64,000 bases of DNA, taken from contig JAALGZ010000006.1 of the NCBI GenBank assembly GCA_015227615.1, positions 372,001 through 436,000 on the forward strand. Direction: 5' to 3'. Position numbers and translations under genes: made by a program. The notes beneath the pieces are model-generated. The model worked only from the letters and a program-made list of their open reading frames with translations. It had not been told where the DNA came from and did not search any database. This document shows, one piece after another, positions 47,136 through 58,426 of the stretch. Positions within the stretch are counted from its first letter, which is position 1. Each line of letters begins with the position of its first letter. This stretch comes from Labyrinthula sp. Ha (Eukaryota; Sar; Bigyra; Labyrinthulida; Labyrinthulaceae).

Positions 47136-48017
47136 ATGCGGGAAATTAATTGTAGGTTGTTCTCTTATGGAAAATCAGATTACTTACAGTGCGCAGAGTC
47201 TGGTAATATTGGGTCTTCTAAAATATATATCCATTTTTCGGGAATGTTTGGTGGTCTACTTGGTTGCGAGTATATTCCTTCACTTTCGGACGTTTGCAGC
47301 AAACATGGATACGCTTTTTTCCAACCTATTCTTCGATCTTCATATACTCAATTTGGCATGAAGACTTTAAAAGATGATGTAAAAGATATTATTCAGCTAT
47401 TGGAATTAATTGAAACAACAAGAGAACTTGATGCTATTATCCTAAGTGGACATTCAACTGGCTGTCAAATAGTCTGTTTTCTACTACAAAGTATTTGCCA
47501 AAGGGAGGAGTTATTCACAAAGTATTCTCATAAAATTAAAGTCGCTGTTCTTCAGGCGCCGGTTTCTGATCGTGAAGGGTTTAAAGTAGATCCAGAGGCA
47601 CTAAAAGAAGCTGAAACTAGAATACAAAACAGCGAAAAGAAAACTAGAGAGTTTCCAATATATTTGATGTTTAATCAAGTTCCAGTCAAAGCAGAACGAT
47701 ATATAAGTTTGTTCACAAAGTATGGTGATGACGATTTTTTCAGTTCGGATTTGACAATTGACGAGATAAGAAATAAAATGGGACATTTGAATAAGTTTCC
47801 TAATTTAAGAACAATTTTTTGTTGTTCAGAGAAAGATGAATATACTCCAAAAGAGGTGAAAATATATCCTGATTTACCAGAAAAATGGATCTCTGTTGCA
47901 GAAAACTCAAAATATTTTCTTTTGGATGGAAATCATGGACTTTCAAATAAAGAAGGGTCTGAAAGTTTTATTAGAATAATCTCCTCAGAGCTGTCTAAAA
48001 TGCAAAATTCGCTCTGA
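47136..48017 (+). CDS. Alpha/beta-hydrolase of the DUF1749 (UPF0613) family
   Basis: The ATG at 47136 gives 293 residues. The N-terminus shows FSGMFGGLLGCEYIPSLSD and FFQPILRSSYTQFG, typical of DUF1749 proteins of fungi, plants and algae. The nucleophile elbow is GHSTG (Ser107), followed by CQ as in the family. Asp234 in SEKDEYTP and His267 in GNHGLS complete a Ser-Asp-His triad. The substrate is unknown; related proteins are predicted esterases or lipases. There is no signal peptide or membrane segment, so it is likely cytosolic. No intron is needed. Confidence 0.8.
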   Translation: MREINCRLFSYGKSDYLQCAESGNIGSSKIYIHFSGMFGGLLGCEYIPSLSDVCSKHGYAFFQPILRSSYTQFGMKTLKDDVKDIIQLLELIETTRELDAIILSGHSTGCQIVCFLLQSICQREELFTKYSHKIKVAVLQAPVSDREGFKVDPEALKEAETRIQNSEKKTREFPIYLMFNQVPVKAERYISLFTKYGDDDFFSSDLTIDEIRNKMGHLNKFPNLRTIFCCSEKDEYTPKEVKIYPDLPEKWISVAENSKYFLLDGNHGLSNKEGSESFIRIISSELSKMQNSL

Positions 48018-48213
48018 GAAAATTATCATTTAAGACAAAAATTGTTTATTTCTATAGATCATATAAAGTATGCAAAATATCTAGAAAACAAATATCTGTC
48101 AAGGAAGAAGCACAATCAAAGAAGTATCAAAACGGAAATTTTAATTTAACAGTGTTTTCATGGCAGAAACATGTTCCAATAGGTTGGATTGTTAACCTGT
48201 TTGGTCTTTTGCT

Positions 48214-48813
48214 TTAGAATAATCCTCTGATGAAAGAATATAGGAAATAGACACTTGCACAATGGCACCAAAACCTTTTCCGAATCTCTCGCAAACAAAC
48301 CCAATTCTTGTTGGATGCAGATAATAGGATTAATGTTATGAGCTGCCTGAATGACATTTGCACTTGCTTCAGTGAGTCTAATTCTCTTGATCCAAGAGAT
48401 TTACTGCACCCCCTCATACAAACTTCCACAAACACAGATTCAGAGTAGATACGGTGACTATAGTATAAGTCAATTGAACCAAGATTAAGTATTTCAGCTG
48501 AACCGTTACAGGCACGTAGAAAACGTTCTACATGAAATTCTGTAAGAAGTTGCATTTGATCTGTAGCTGGAGAAGACTTGAATGTCACTGAAAAATCCTT
48601 TACTTTTTCTACAGTCAAACTTCTTGAAAGTTTTTCAACTAAAACTTCGCTATATTCCGTTGTTCCTTCGAATTTCGGCCTCCTACAGAGGTATGCAGTA
48701 TCGAAATGACGTACTCCAGAATCAAATGCTGCTCTCAAACTTCTCAATGCAGTTTCTTCTGTCAGAAGTTCAGTATTCCCCTCGGTGAGTCTCATTGCCC
48801 ACAAAATTTTCAT
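48214..48813 (-). pseudogene. Aldo/keto reductase pseudogene
   Basis: The frame begins at an ATG (48813) like an NADPH-dependent aldo/keto reductase. It shows SLRAAFDSGVRHFDTAY with the catalytic Asp-Thr-Ala-Tyr, then YSEVLVEKLSRSL, VTFKSS and IDLYYSHRI. After about residue 130 the homology moves to another frame (IKRIRLTEASANVIQAAH, then QQELGLFARDSEKVLVPLC). That frame also carries a TAA just before IKRIRL. The last third of the barrel is not found. A GT-AG intron of 32 or 38 nt could rejoin the frames but would delete a conserved helix, so decay is the better reading. The parent is probably a YakC/AKR13-like enzyme. Confidence 0.65.
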
Positions 48814-49254
48814 TGAGGGTAAGTGTAGTTTTATCAGGGCCTATAATTATTTCTCTAATTGTTTTCTCCCTGCTTCTTTTTTTCACTTGTTCTGGCCTTA
48901 ACAGCTCTTTTCTCACCTTCTTTGAGGTCCGTTTTTTTTTATATCAATGGGTAATAAGAATATTTTGACCAGACTTATATTCTTTAAACCGCATTTTTGG
49001 GGAGAGTCCACAAGTTTTTTCAACACTTAGTTTTTGCCAAGTCCAAAGTCAGATTCGGGCATAGGAACACGTTTCTGGTTAATACAACGGGACTTTATAG
49101 AAGCCAAGACTTCAGAGAAGTAAAAGACACATATAGTAGGCAAAGAGCTGCTTGCTTAAAAAATGAAAGAGTACCATAGAGCTAAGAGAATCAAGGACAA
49201 CATACATTAAACTATGTACAAAATTTGACCACTTGCGTACATACCTTTTGGGCA
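48814..49254. other. Intergenic, no gene seen
   Basis: A 441-bp spacer with nothing recognisable, between the start of the reductase pseudogene and the end of the GTPase gene. Confidence 0.5.
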
Positions 49255-49881
49255 CTAAGTAACATGAGCTTCCATAAAGAAACTTCCAACCTTTTTGAAA
49301 ACTGGAAGGGAAGAGGAATAAGATAAAGTATCACATTGAAAAAACTCCATCCCATGCTTCTTGGAAAACTCCATTGCCTCTGTATTGCTGACTTCGGCAA
49401 ACTCCTGAAGGTCGCACTTGTTGGCGATGACAATGCCCTTGGAGTTCTTACACTTTGTCTGCATTAATTTCATCCACTTGGGAAGGAGTTCAAAGCTTTT
49501 TCTGTTTGTTATGTCATAAATATAGAAAACAAAGTTAGCATCTGCAATAAACACATCTGCATCCTCAGATTGCAAGCTCTCGAAAATTGAGCCAAACGCT
49601 TTTTGTCCAGGAAACTCTATTGTAACAAAATTAACCCGAGCTTTCTCAAGGTTCACAAATCCTTTCCTACACTCGAAAAATGTTGTCATATCATATCCTG
49701 ATATTTTTCCGAGGTCCTTCTTGCTCTCAAAACTTTCCAAAATCATGGTCTTTCCACATTTTTCCTCGCCACAAAGTATCACCTTACAGTTCAAAAGAAC
49801 ATTAGCCTCTTTTATTTTTGTTATTTCCTCATAACGACTTTCAGCTTCACCAAAACTCTCTTCTCTGTTTTTTTCTTCCAT
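49255..49881 (-). CDS. Small Rab-like GTPase, probably IFT27-like
   Basis: The first ATG gives 208 residues. An acidic N-terminal extension of about 28 residues precedes the GTPase core. Visible motifs are GEEKCGKT (P-loop, GxxxxGKT), IEFPGQ at the G3 position, NKCD (G4) and a weak G5 near CDTLSYSS. G3 has Glu in place of the usual DxxG Asp, an atypical feature. YDITNRKSFELLPKWMKL and the lack of C-terminal cysteines for prenylation resemble IFT27/RABL4, a subunit of intraflagellar transport complex B. If right, the organism makes cilia at some stage. Other atypical Rab-like GTPases cannot be excluded. Confidence 0.6.
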   Translation of the reverse strand: MEEKNREESFGEAESRYEEITKIKEANVLLNCKVILCGEEKCGKTMILESFESKKDLGKISGYDMTTFFECRKGFVNLEKARVNFVTIEFPGQKAFGSIFESLQSEDADVFIADANFVFYIYDITNRKSFELLPKWMKLMQTKCKNSKGIVIANKCDLQEFAEVSNTEAMEFSKKHGMEFFQCDTLSYSSSLPVFKKVGSFFMEAHVT

Positions 49882-50434
49882 TTCCAAAAACGGTTAGTTT
49901 TATTGTTTCCTTCAACGGATAAGAATATCGACTTACTTTCTCACAAGATTTTTGGTGAAATTCATCATCAGCTGAAAACATTAAGAAGAAAAGATATGGC
50001 ACAAGTATTTTGCGATATGATATACTCTTTAAGTAAATCGTCTATAACTCTCAGCAAAACGTTCTATCAGTTCCTTTGCCACATATCTCATAATTCTTTC
50101 CCTGCTTTTTCAGAGCGCTTCCTAATATATTGGGTAAACCCAGCTGGTTTGAACGTATTTCATTACAGTTTCCTTTTTTTTTAAAGGTACGAGTTTTCAG
50201 CAAGGAAATACTCTGGCTGCTATTTACAGATAAATTTTTCTTCTGCAAAATACTAAGATGAGTTTCCTATTAGGAATATCAGAAAAAATAACCACACAAG
50301 TTAAAAAAATATACACATATATATATAAAACATAGCAAAAAGTACTCAAACAATCGAGTACAATATAAAATATAACAGAACATATATCTATATTACTACC
50401 TCACAAATAGGAAAAACTCCATAGAGCAAAACTT
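49882..50434. other. Intergenic with an undecided plus-strand frame
   Basis: A frame from the ATG at 49996 could continue through a 35-nt GT-AG segment (50134-50168) to about 50262, giving about 76 residues of hydrophobic, Phe-rich sequence without recognised content. It may be a small spliced gene or chance, since AT-rich DNA holds many GT..AG pairs. AT-rich spacer follows. Confidence 0.3.
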
Positions 50435-50680
50435 TTACTTTGTGTCCAACAAGTAGGATTCCTTCATAGCGTTAAACAAATCTTCTTTCTCCAAAGTACG
50501 ATACTTTGAGAACTCAGTTACTGTTTCTAAATTCACACTTACTCGTCTACTGCTTCTCATCTTCTCTCTACAGCGCTCCAACTTTTTCACTTCTTCCTCT
50601 TTTTCATAACAAGAGTTCATAGTAACAAGAACGTGAAACCCAAAGAGCACAGAACAAATTCCAACTTTAGAAGACAGCAT
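50435..50680 (-). CDS. 81-residue single-pass membrane protein, copy B of a small family
   Basis: The ATG frame gives 81 residues. The N-terminus MLSSKVGICSVLFGFHVLVT is one hydrophobic helix after a short basic start. A Lys/Glu/Arg-rich middle has one cysteine, and the C-terminus is EFSKYRTL then AMKESYLLDTK. It aligns without gaps to copy A at 39710-39955. The shared ends (GFHxLVTMN and EFSKYxxL...AMKESYLLxT) are the family signature. It lies on the opposite strand to copy A, about 11 kb away, so this is an inverted, not tandem, duplication, old enough for most silent identity to be lost. The function is unknown; mitochondrial inner membrane or endomembrane are both possible. Confidence 0.75.
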   Translation of the reverse strand: MLSSKVGICSVLFGFHVLVTMNSCYEKEEEVKKLERCREKMRSSRRVSVNLETVTEFSKYRTLEKEDLFNAMKESYLLDTK

Positions 50681-50787
50681 TTATTTATTTATCTTTTTGT
50701 TTTCTATTTAGTTTTGTTTTGTTCTCAGCATGTATTGGGCTATTAAGAAAAAACGTCAACGATTTTTCGTATTTCAATATTAACTCC

Positions 50788-51132
50788 TTATTCAAACACA
50801 GCAAGAAATTCAGGTATTCTTGGACAAAAAGCCAGAAACTACTGTATTTCAGAGAAAGGAACGCGTGCATTATTTCCTCCCGTTGTTGAGTCGAATAAGA
50901 GTTTCCTTCAGTTAGTTTCCCAGCTGTATTACTCGCTTTGTTTAGGAGTTCCTATATCATCTACGATTTCTGTCAAAGTTATTCGCTTTCTTAACAAAGG
51001 TGTAGAAAACTCTATGCTGTTTACTCCTAGCTTGTAGTGTGTTTCGATTGTTATACCGATCTTTTTCTGCTGGGATGTGCGCAATGGCCATAGTTGTCTT
51101 GCCCATATTCTTACACACTTTTTTCTAATCAT
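50788..51132 (-). CDS. Tentative small gene with 27-nt and 24-nt introns, unknown
   Basis: The exons would be 51132-50933, 50905-50843 and 50818-50788, giving 97 residues. The introns are 50906-50932 (27 nt, GTAATA...GAAG) and 50819-50842 (24 nt, GTAGTT...CAAG). Each removes an in-frame stop (TAA, TAG) and keeps the frame. The product starts MIRKKCVRIWARQLWPLRTS and contains KIGITIETHYKLG, RKRITLTEIVDD and ends PFSEIQIPEFLAVFE. I recognise no family; the middle vaguely recalls PIG-H-type beta strands, but the length does not fit. Composition is protein-like and intron sizes match the well-supported ones at 4.1 and 5.5 kb. The 107-bp spacing to copy B on the same strand is also typical of these islands. 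Confidence 0.4.
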
Positions 51133-54100
51133 GCCCCGGCATAAATATTCTGCCCATAAGACTGACCGATTACAAGAATATATTATTGTTTTATGGTTTA
51201 ATATTTGAGGGGTTTATAATTCATTCACCCCTAATACAAATTCAAAGTTTATTTCAATATAAATTTTGTGAACTCTTAAGAATAGAGAAGTTTATATAAA
51301 ACAATTTTTCTGCTCATCTTGACTTAAGAAGAGGATCGGTATTCAGAGATCACGAGAAGTCGCTGAAGAAATTGCCCAACCACATCAGAGTTTTAAATTG
51401 TCCAAAATTATGTTTCATTAACGTGAAAATTGACATTCTGAGTTCTTTGTTCATGACAAAGAGTTCTGCTGCAAGAAAAAAACAGATCATAGACATAACG
51501 AAATAATTACCAGAAGTTTTTTATCCCCAGGACATTCTAAAACTACACAAATTTAGTTTTTCCAAGAAAAAGTAGAATAATTCAGCTGGGAAGAGTGATT
51601 TCTTAGTTGGTGGCAGTGACGGCAGACTATGATATTGACGAAAAGTTGAAACCAAGAATTTAGTATTTTTTACTCCAAGTCAAAGGTGAGACACTCTCCG
51701 GATTCTTTCTTAAACTTTGTAAATCTCAAGTTAAGTTATTAACGATTAATTATACCATAAACTTCTTATCACAAACGATTACTGTAATACATCAGGCACA
51801 ACCGTGCCAAAGGTTTAGCTAGATATAACTAAGAATATTCAAAAGTGGAGATTCTTAGAAGCATTTCAATAGATTCTTCCGTATTGAAGAAGTAGCACCT
51901 GTTTCTAGTATTAAGTATATTAGTTGAGTAGTGTAGTGATACGCATGTACACACATAGGTCTTACTTGGCTGTATTGTCTAGTTGAAGGGGCGGTAAGAA
52001 ATAGAAGAATTAAAAAGAGTAGCAACTGAGAATAGCCATTCCTTATGCTTTGATGAAGGTAACGAACAAAAAAAACATAGAGGGATGGATTTTAGTAGTT
52101 TTCATACTCAGGGGGTATTTATGTTGCAGAAAGAGTTTCTACTTGAATCAAACAAGACCATTCTAAGAACATTACATTTCTAAGAAATTATCAAAGTAAT
52201 TCCATTTTAACACAAGTTTCCGCAACGATGAATCTCATGGATATAAGAATAAATAAAATTCTGAAAATAGTATTCAAGAGATAAGTTTCAACTATTCTTA
52301 CTTTTTTAGTTTTGTGAAAGCTGTCCTGATGCACATGGAATGATGCCGATTTATAGAATTATTAAAAATTATCAGACAACCATGAAAAAAAACTTGCGCC
52401 TTCATTGTTATATTATTGACAAAGATTATCATATTCTCGGTACAACAATTAGCTTGCTGAGTAGTAGCTTTAGGTATTTTACTTCATACGAACTAGTTTT
52501 CAGAGGTTAAACTACAACCAGGGGCATCAAGCTTGTGATCCTCTATATGGACAGTGTAACAGGCATGAAGGCAAGAACCTATTGTAAAAGGGAATAAAAG
52601 TACTATACTATGATCTGTCTTCAAAAGCAGTTTTCACAAATATTTTGCTAGAGTTTTCAAGCTCATTGGCTTAAGATCTTCTAGTAACAAATCAACTTAC
52701 TTACCATAAGTTTTGATTATAAAGGTATGAGAAAATGTTGCTGAGATGTAGAGAGACTGGTAGCCTTTCATAAGTTAACTGGCTCAAATAGAGAAAAGGA
52801 GCCAGTCTTGTCATATGTTGAACTGGTTTAGGGTATTTATATTTACTTGTCTAGATTTTTTGAGTTCTAGCTTTGACGTTCCATTCTTGGTTGAAGCAAA
52901 AATATTAAAAGAAACATTGTAAATTAAGATCATATTTAAATTTTTAAAATCGATATACTGAAACAACATATTAACATAATAGCTTGAATATTATGAACGA
53001 AGTTCACAGCCCTAAACTCTTAAAACACTTCAAGAGGTTTGTAAGTTTGAATCTAGCGGTACGCTCCCTGGTTTGTTAGAATGGGTGACACCAAAGTCTA
53101 AACATAAGCATCAGAAGGGAAATAGCTCTGAGAAACTTTTGTGTTATTAAAGCAGCTAAAAGCCCAACTTCGAAATTTATAATTGACCAACCGTCGTTTC
53201 CCAGTTATAATGAGAAATTTCGTTAAAATGTTTGTGAATATATAGAGTACATCTCCAAAAGCCTTGTTTGTATCTTCTTATTTCAGTAAGAAGAAACGGT
53301 TTAAGGTTTGTTTTACAACTCGCTAAGATAAAATTCATACCCTTATAAGCCTCCAAGCTGTATTTAACTTCCAGAAACGCGGAGTTATCATTATTAAGTT
53401 CTGAACACCGATCTCAAACAACGTTTGCGCAGTTATACTTTTACAGGTAGCTTCATGATTGAAAAGTAAATCTACCTTTGGAATGTTAAAAAAAGGAGAT
53501 ACTATAAAATAAATCTAGTTCATAACACTTGGTTTTAGAAGTATCAGAGTAGAACCTTAGTTTTAAAATCGGTGTATCTATGGTTCTATCTCAAAATTTA
53601 ACAAGGGTTATTATCAATGTTGCAGCTTTACATTAACAATGTGAACTAAAGATGATAGCAAAGTCCGATTGCGCTGGAGTCTTGTAAACAACTACTTGAT
53701 TCACTAATAATGTGATTAGTGGATATATTTTAAGTACCGAGTTTTTTTTGTGACATATGCAAATGTTTTCGGGGGTGGGGTATGGAAAGCCGAGACATAT
53801 GAAGAGGCTTTGAAGTGATGACGAAGGTGGACTTTACAAAGAGCAAGAGGGGATATAAGGCTAAAGAATCATGTTCTAATCTCCTTAGGAATTTTTGAGC
53901 AAGTTCAGACAACCATGCATTAAATCTCGGGAGGTGAATTCTGTCTTAAGTGTAACAAAATATTTTATCTAACAAGATATCAAAAATGTATTAATGGTGA
54001 AGTATGTACCAAATATGCAATTGCACAATCTTTCAATGGCCCGTATAACCAATAATGATAGTTCGAACATGAGTTAAGCAAATCTACTTATTTAATGAAA

Positions 54101-57100
54101 ACAAAGTTGGAGCAAGCACATTTTTTTTTGGAACTAGGAGTTATCTTAATGTGAAGCTTTGAAGTATAGTCATCCTGCATTAAGGAGAAAAGTGAAAATT
54201 GAGATTAATGCACTTTGCTAAAAAATTCTAAGTTAAATTTTATAAAGAAATGCTAGTAAGAATATGTGGAATACAAATTGAAATGATCTTAATTTCTGGG
54301 TGTATTACACTGTCATTCTTGAAGCTTTATATGAGAACCAGTTTAAGCAGCTGAACATTCAACCCAAGAAAATCCCAGTTGCCAAGTTCACTGAAAGGGA
54401 AGTAACAAAGAATTAAGGAGAAGTTTAACTACTACATGAAGTATGCTTGCTAAATTCTTATTTACCCTTAATAAATTTGATAATGCTACGGTGAGTACAT
54501 TCTTCTGTACATCTGTTCACTCTGAGGTGGTTATGTGTTATCTTGGTGCTAAGTTTCATATATTCGACAATACAGTAAGTGAAATCTCCGAGTTGAATAA
54601 AAGATAAAAATAATCCTGATTAAATTTATAAAAAAAATAAACTAAAATTTATATACTTATGATCAAATTTGAAAGCAGCAAATTAAATGTATCAAAATAG
54701 TTTTCAGCCGTTCATTAAATAAGAAAGAAGAACCTGGATATTATTCTAAACAAATTGAGAAATGAAAAAGAAGGTATTAAAGATTTCTAATGCAGCAAAA
54801 GAAAATATTAAAATGAAATGGAATCTTAGAATAATTTGAAAACGACCAATACTTATGCTAAGTTCTTTTGAAAATTAAAAACGAGTTTGTTGACAGTACC
54901 AAAATTAAAACCACTTATGAACAGTTAACCGACCCAATTATTAATAAAGCACCTACGGCCAAGTATCTGAGTTTCAAAAAATCATGATTTAGAATCATTG
55001 GATTGGTAATGGGGCGAGAATAATCTGCTTCAAACACCAGTGTCTGGGTTTAGTTCAACTGTACTTCCTGATAATAGCTCTTCAAATAAGGACAACAGCG
55101 GGGGGATATGGTAAAAATTACAGGGTGATCAGATCTTCCTTAATATCAAGAGATATCTCAGTCTATTGACCTGGTAGCTGCACTCTTTTCTATATACAAG
55201 GGCATAATTTTGGTAGAATTGTTTTATCAACTGTTTTAGATTTAAGTTGATCTCATTTCAAACCCCTATTTGTAAAGAGTGTTAGGCCATAGTAGCATCT
55301 GAATTATTCGACATGGCTTTATGTCTATATAAGGTTCTTCCAATTGAGGTTTACGTACTTACTGGAACTCTACAAAGATATTTGCTTTATTTATTTTTTT
55401 CATGGTATATGATTTCATTAATAGTTTACTGCAACGACTTGATGTTTATTACGAAGAGTATCAATGAGAGACAATAAATAAAACAACTACATCAAGTGGT
55501 ATGGCCACTTGCTAAACCTGATGCCAGAATAAAAATACAAAAAGTTAGAATTAGAAAATAGGAAGTAGGACCTGTTTTGGTGTGTGAAAACTTAGAATTT
55601 GCACAATTCAATAAATTAACCATAAGCTAATGCTAGTGTATTAAGTAGAAATAAACTAGACTTAGTTGTAATAATCAAAAATTTCCCTTACGCAAAAACA
55701 TACTAACGTTAGCTTATGATGATTTAATGCTGGTAAGTTAGCGATAGCGTTGTCTAGGTATGTCTCTTTCCAATTAGAAGAGTAAATATACAACGGCCTA
55801 AATTGATGCCAATCAAATACTGTTAAAACAAATCGCAATAATAACAAAGTTGTTTAAAACACGAATAATAGATAGATAAAAATTTTTGGTCAATACACTG
55901 TCAAAGTAGAAGAATATGGAATTCTAAAGCTACGAAAAGAATAAAGTTACATCGATAAATAAGTGCTAAAAAAATTGTTTATTTACTCTATGATGAGTGA
56001 TTTATTAGGATATAAGAACTGATCGATTTCTCCCAGCTCATTGATCAAAGCACTACAATTCTTTCTAGCGAATATTATCTGCAATGAGATTTTGAATTCT
56101 TTTTAAAGCCGCTGAAATCATGTCCAGAACCTTGCAAAGTAGGGAACAAGTATAGACCAATGAGCAATAAGAGAAAGCGTACCTTTTAATGATTTACTTC
56201 ATACTAATGAAAAGATCTTGTTTCTATTCTACGGTTTTGCTGGATAAAATTAAAAAAAAAATATGAACTTACGTTAAGTATGAATGAAACTTGGAACTCG
56301 TATATTTATATATAATTTGCTAGTCGCCCCACCAACACGCAGATGACGTACTTGCGAAAAAAATGTTTTTATGCGCAAACTAGAAGAAATTTTATGAACA
56401 AACCGCTTTTTAAACGAGACATACTTTTAAGTTTAGCGTATGATGCCCATTTCTATAATAATTTTCTGGGGTTGAACTCTCTGTTCCTAGAAGCAGTCAC
56501 ATGTGGAGAAAAAATTTCGTATACGTGTACATGAAAAAGAAAAAAATCTATCGAGACTATAGGTTGCATTCACAATTACCTTTGTCAAGAGAGATATTTA
56601 TATTTTTTAATATTGAAGCCTGGCTCATCTTCTAAAACCAATATAATCAAGATGCCCAACATTCAACAAAATTCGGCCATGGATAACATGAATAAGAAGA
56701 ATTCATCACGATTAAATTGTTTTATCGATGCATTCCAGGTATGATGATACCAAGGGCAGCTGTAGATACATAATCCAGCCTGTAATAGGACTAACTGTGC
56801 ACTAAAATTGAATATCAAACTGATCAAAGAAGAAAAGAACTCTTCGCAAACATACAAACAAATAATTAAGATTTCAAAAGATAAAATAAACCTTTCCAAT
56901 TATAAAAACAGTACTATTGTTTTGCTCGCAAAATTATACTTCAACCACCCAATGCAAACAAAATTTAAGTTTTATATTTTTTAAAGCTGAGCACTTGCAA
57001 AAAGTCATGTCATAAATAAAGAACAATTGGTTTGACTTCACTGAGGAAAACTATTCTAGATTACACTAATCATTTCCTAAGTAGTTTCCACTATTGTAGA

Positions 57101-58426
57101 ATATTGAGCTATGTAGGGAATCATGGGTGATTCAACATCAGCTACGCTTTCCCTTTCAAGGTTGGGTTTTTGAAAGAGCAATATTTGAACAGAGACTCTG
57201 ATTTTCTCTCTGAACTTGAATCGTTTTTATTCTTAGTTCTTGGTGGCGGGCCAAGTTCTAATAATTACCGAGTAGGAGTATACCATTTACTAGATGTTAT
57301 TAAGGATTTGATACAATCATTGTCAAGAACCAGATAATTTTATATTTATTTCCTTCTTAATATGTACAAAAACTTTAGGTTTGCAAGTTCTCCATTTGAA
57401 TCTTTCAATGAAGACTTTGAATATTTTGAAGAAATAATAAATATAGTTAAGATGTATTTTAGGGTGTTTTGCTTTCTGCTTGTTACCTAAACGTATACGA
57501 ATACTTATAATATATATATATTTGTGGTCGGTTGCGTATATATTGTTCTCTCAAAGGAGCCCTAAACACTAGGGAAATACAATAATGAACTCATAACTTA
57601 CTCTATGTTCCATTTAAAAACTAAAACCTATTAAGTTTATTGACTCTAGAGCAAAATTACGTAAGCCGTGATATATTTAAGTATCTCACAAGAATATGAT
57701 TAGCCCAGATGTAAGAGTTGTGAAAAGAGTTTAATCCAAACTCGTAATTAGGTTTCCCAAACAAATTCTCAAATCAAGGTTCTACATGAGCTGAAAATAG
57801 TTATTTTTCTAAGAATTAGCACCGCTTTTTTAACCAGTATCTCATATGGTGTGTAAATGTAGTGAAATCTATTTGATTAGTGAGATGGAGTATATAATAG
57901 CAGAAGAAGAAGTGCATTGAGTATTTTTCGTCCATTAAAATATCAAAGTCCAGATGCAACCGAACGTCAGTTGTGTAAAAGTCTCAGTTATTATCTTATA
58001 TGTGTTCTTAATATTCTCTTTTTTAGGTTAACTTAATTATTACTTAACTCAACTAGTACTAGATGATGTGACATCGTGAAAAATGAAAAATAAGTACCAG
58101 ATAAAGAGAGATTCACCAAAAATGCGTTATGCCGTAACTAGTGGGTAATAATCTACATTTTGTTTAGAGGTTAGTATACTTGGCAGGCATCTCGAAGTAT
58201 GCCTAAGCCTCAAGAATATGCAATAGCCCTCAGTAGAGTGTTCAAGACTAAGAACAAGCACAGATTGTTGGTATTTTCAAAAAGAAATGAAACAAGGATA
58301 CTACTTCAACCCGGGGAGAACATTTTCTTTCATGTGAGCCCCGACAGCTGAGTACGGCAGCATAAAATTGTGCTACAAAAACAGAATGAACCACGACGAG
58401 ATTCAGATATATGAATTTAAGATATT
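51133..58426. other. Gene desert of about 7.3 kb
   Basis: No recognisable gene on either strand. The plus strand is rich in A over much of 51-56 kb. Short TA runs occur, for example near 57510-57521. Short frames (60-78 codons) have no recognised content. Confidence 0.5.

Noticed and set aside
49903-50262. Plus frame with a possible 35-nt intron between the GTPase and copy B
   Set aside because: The start is unclear, the product is low in recognisable features, and GT..AG pairs are frequent by chance in AT-rich DNA.
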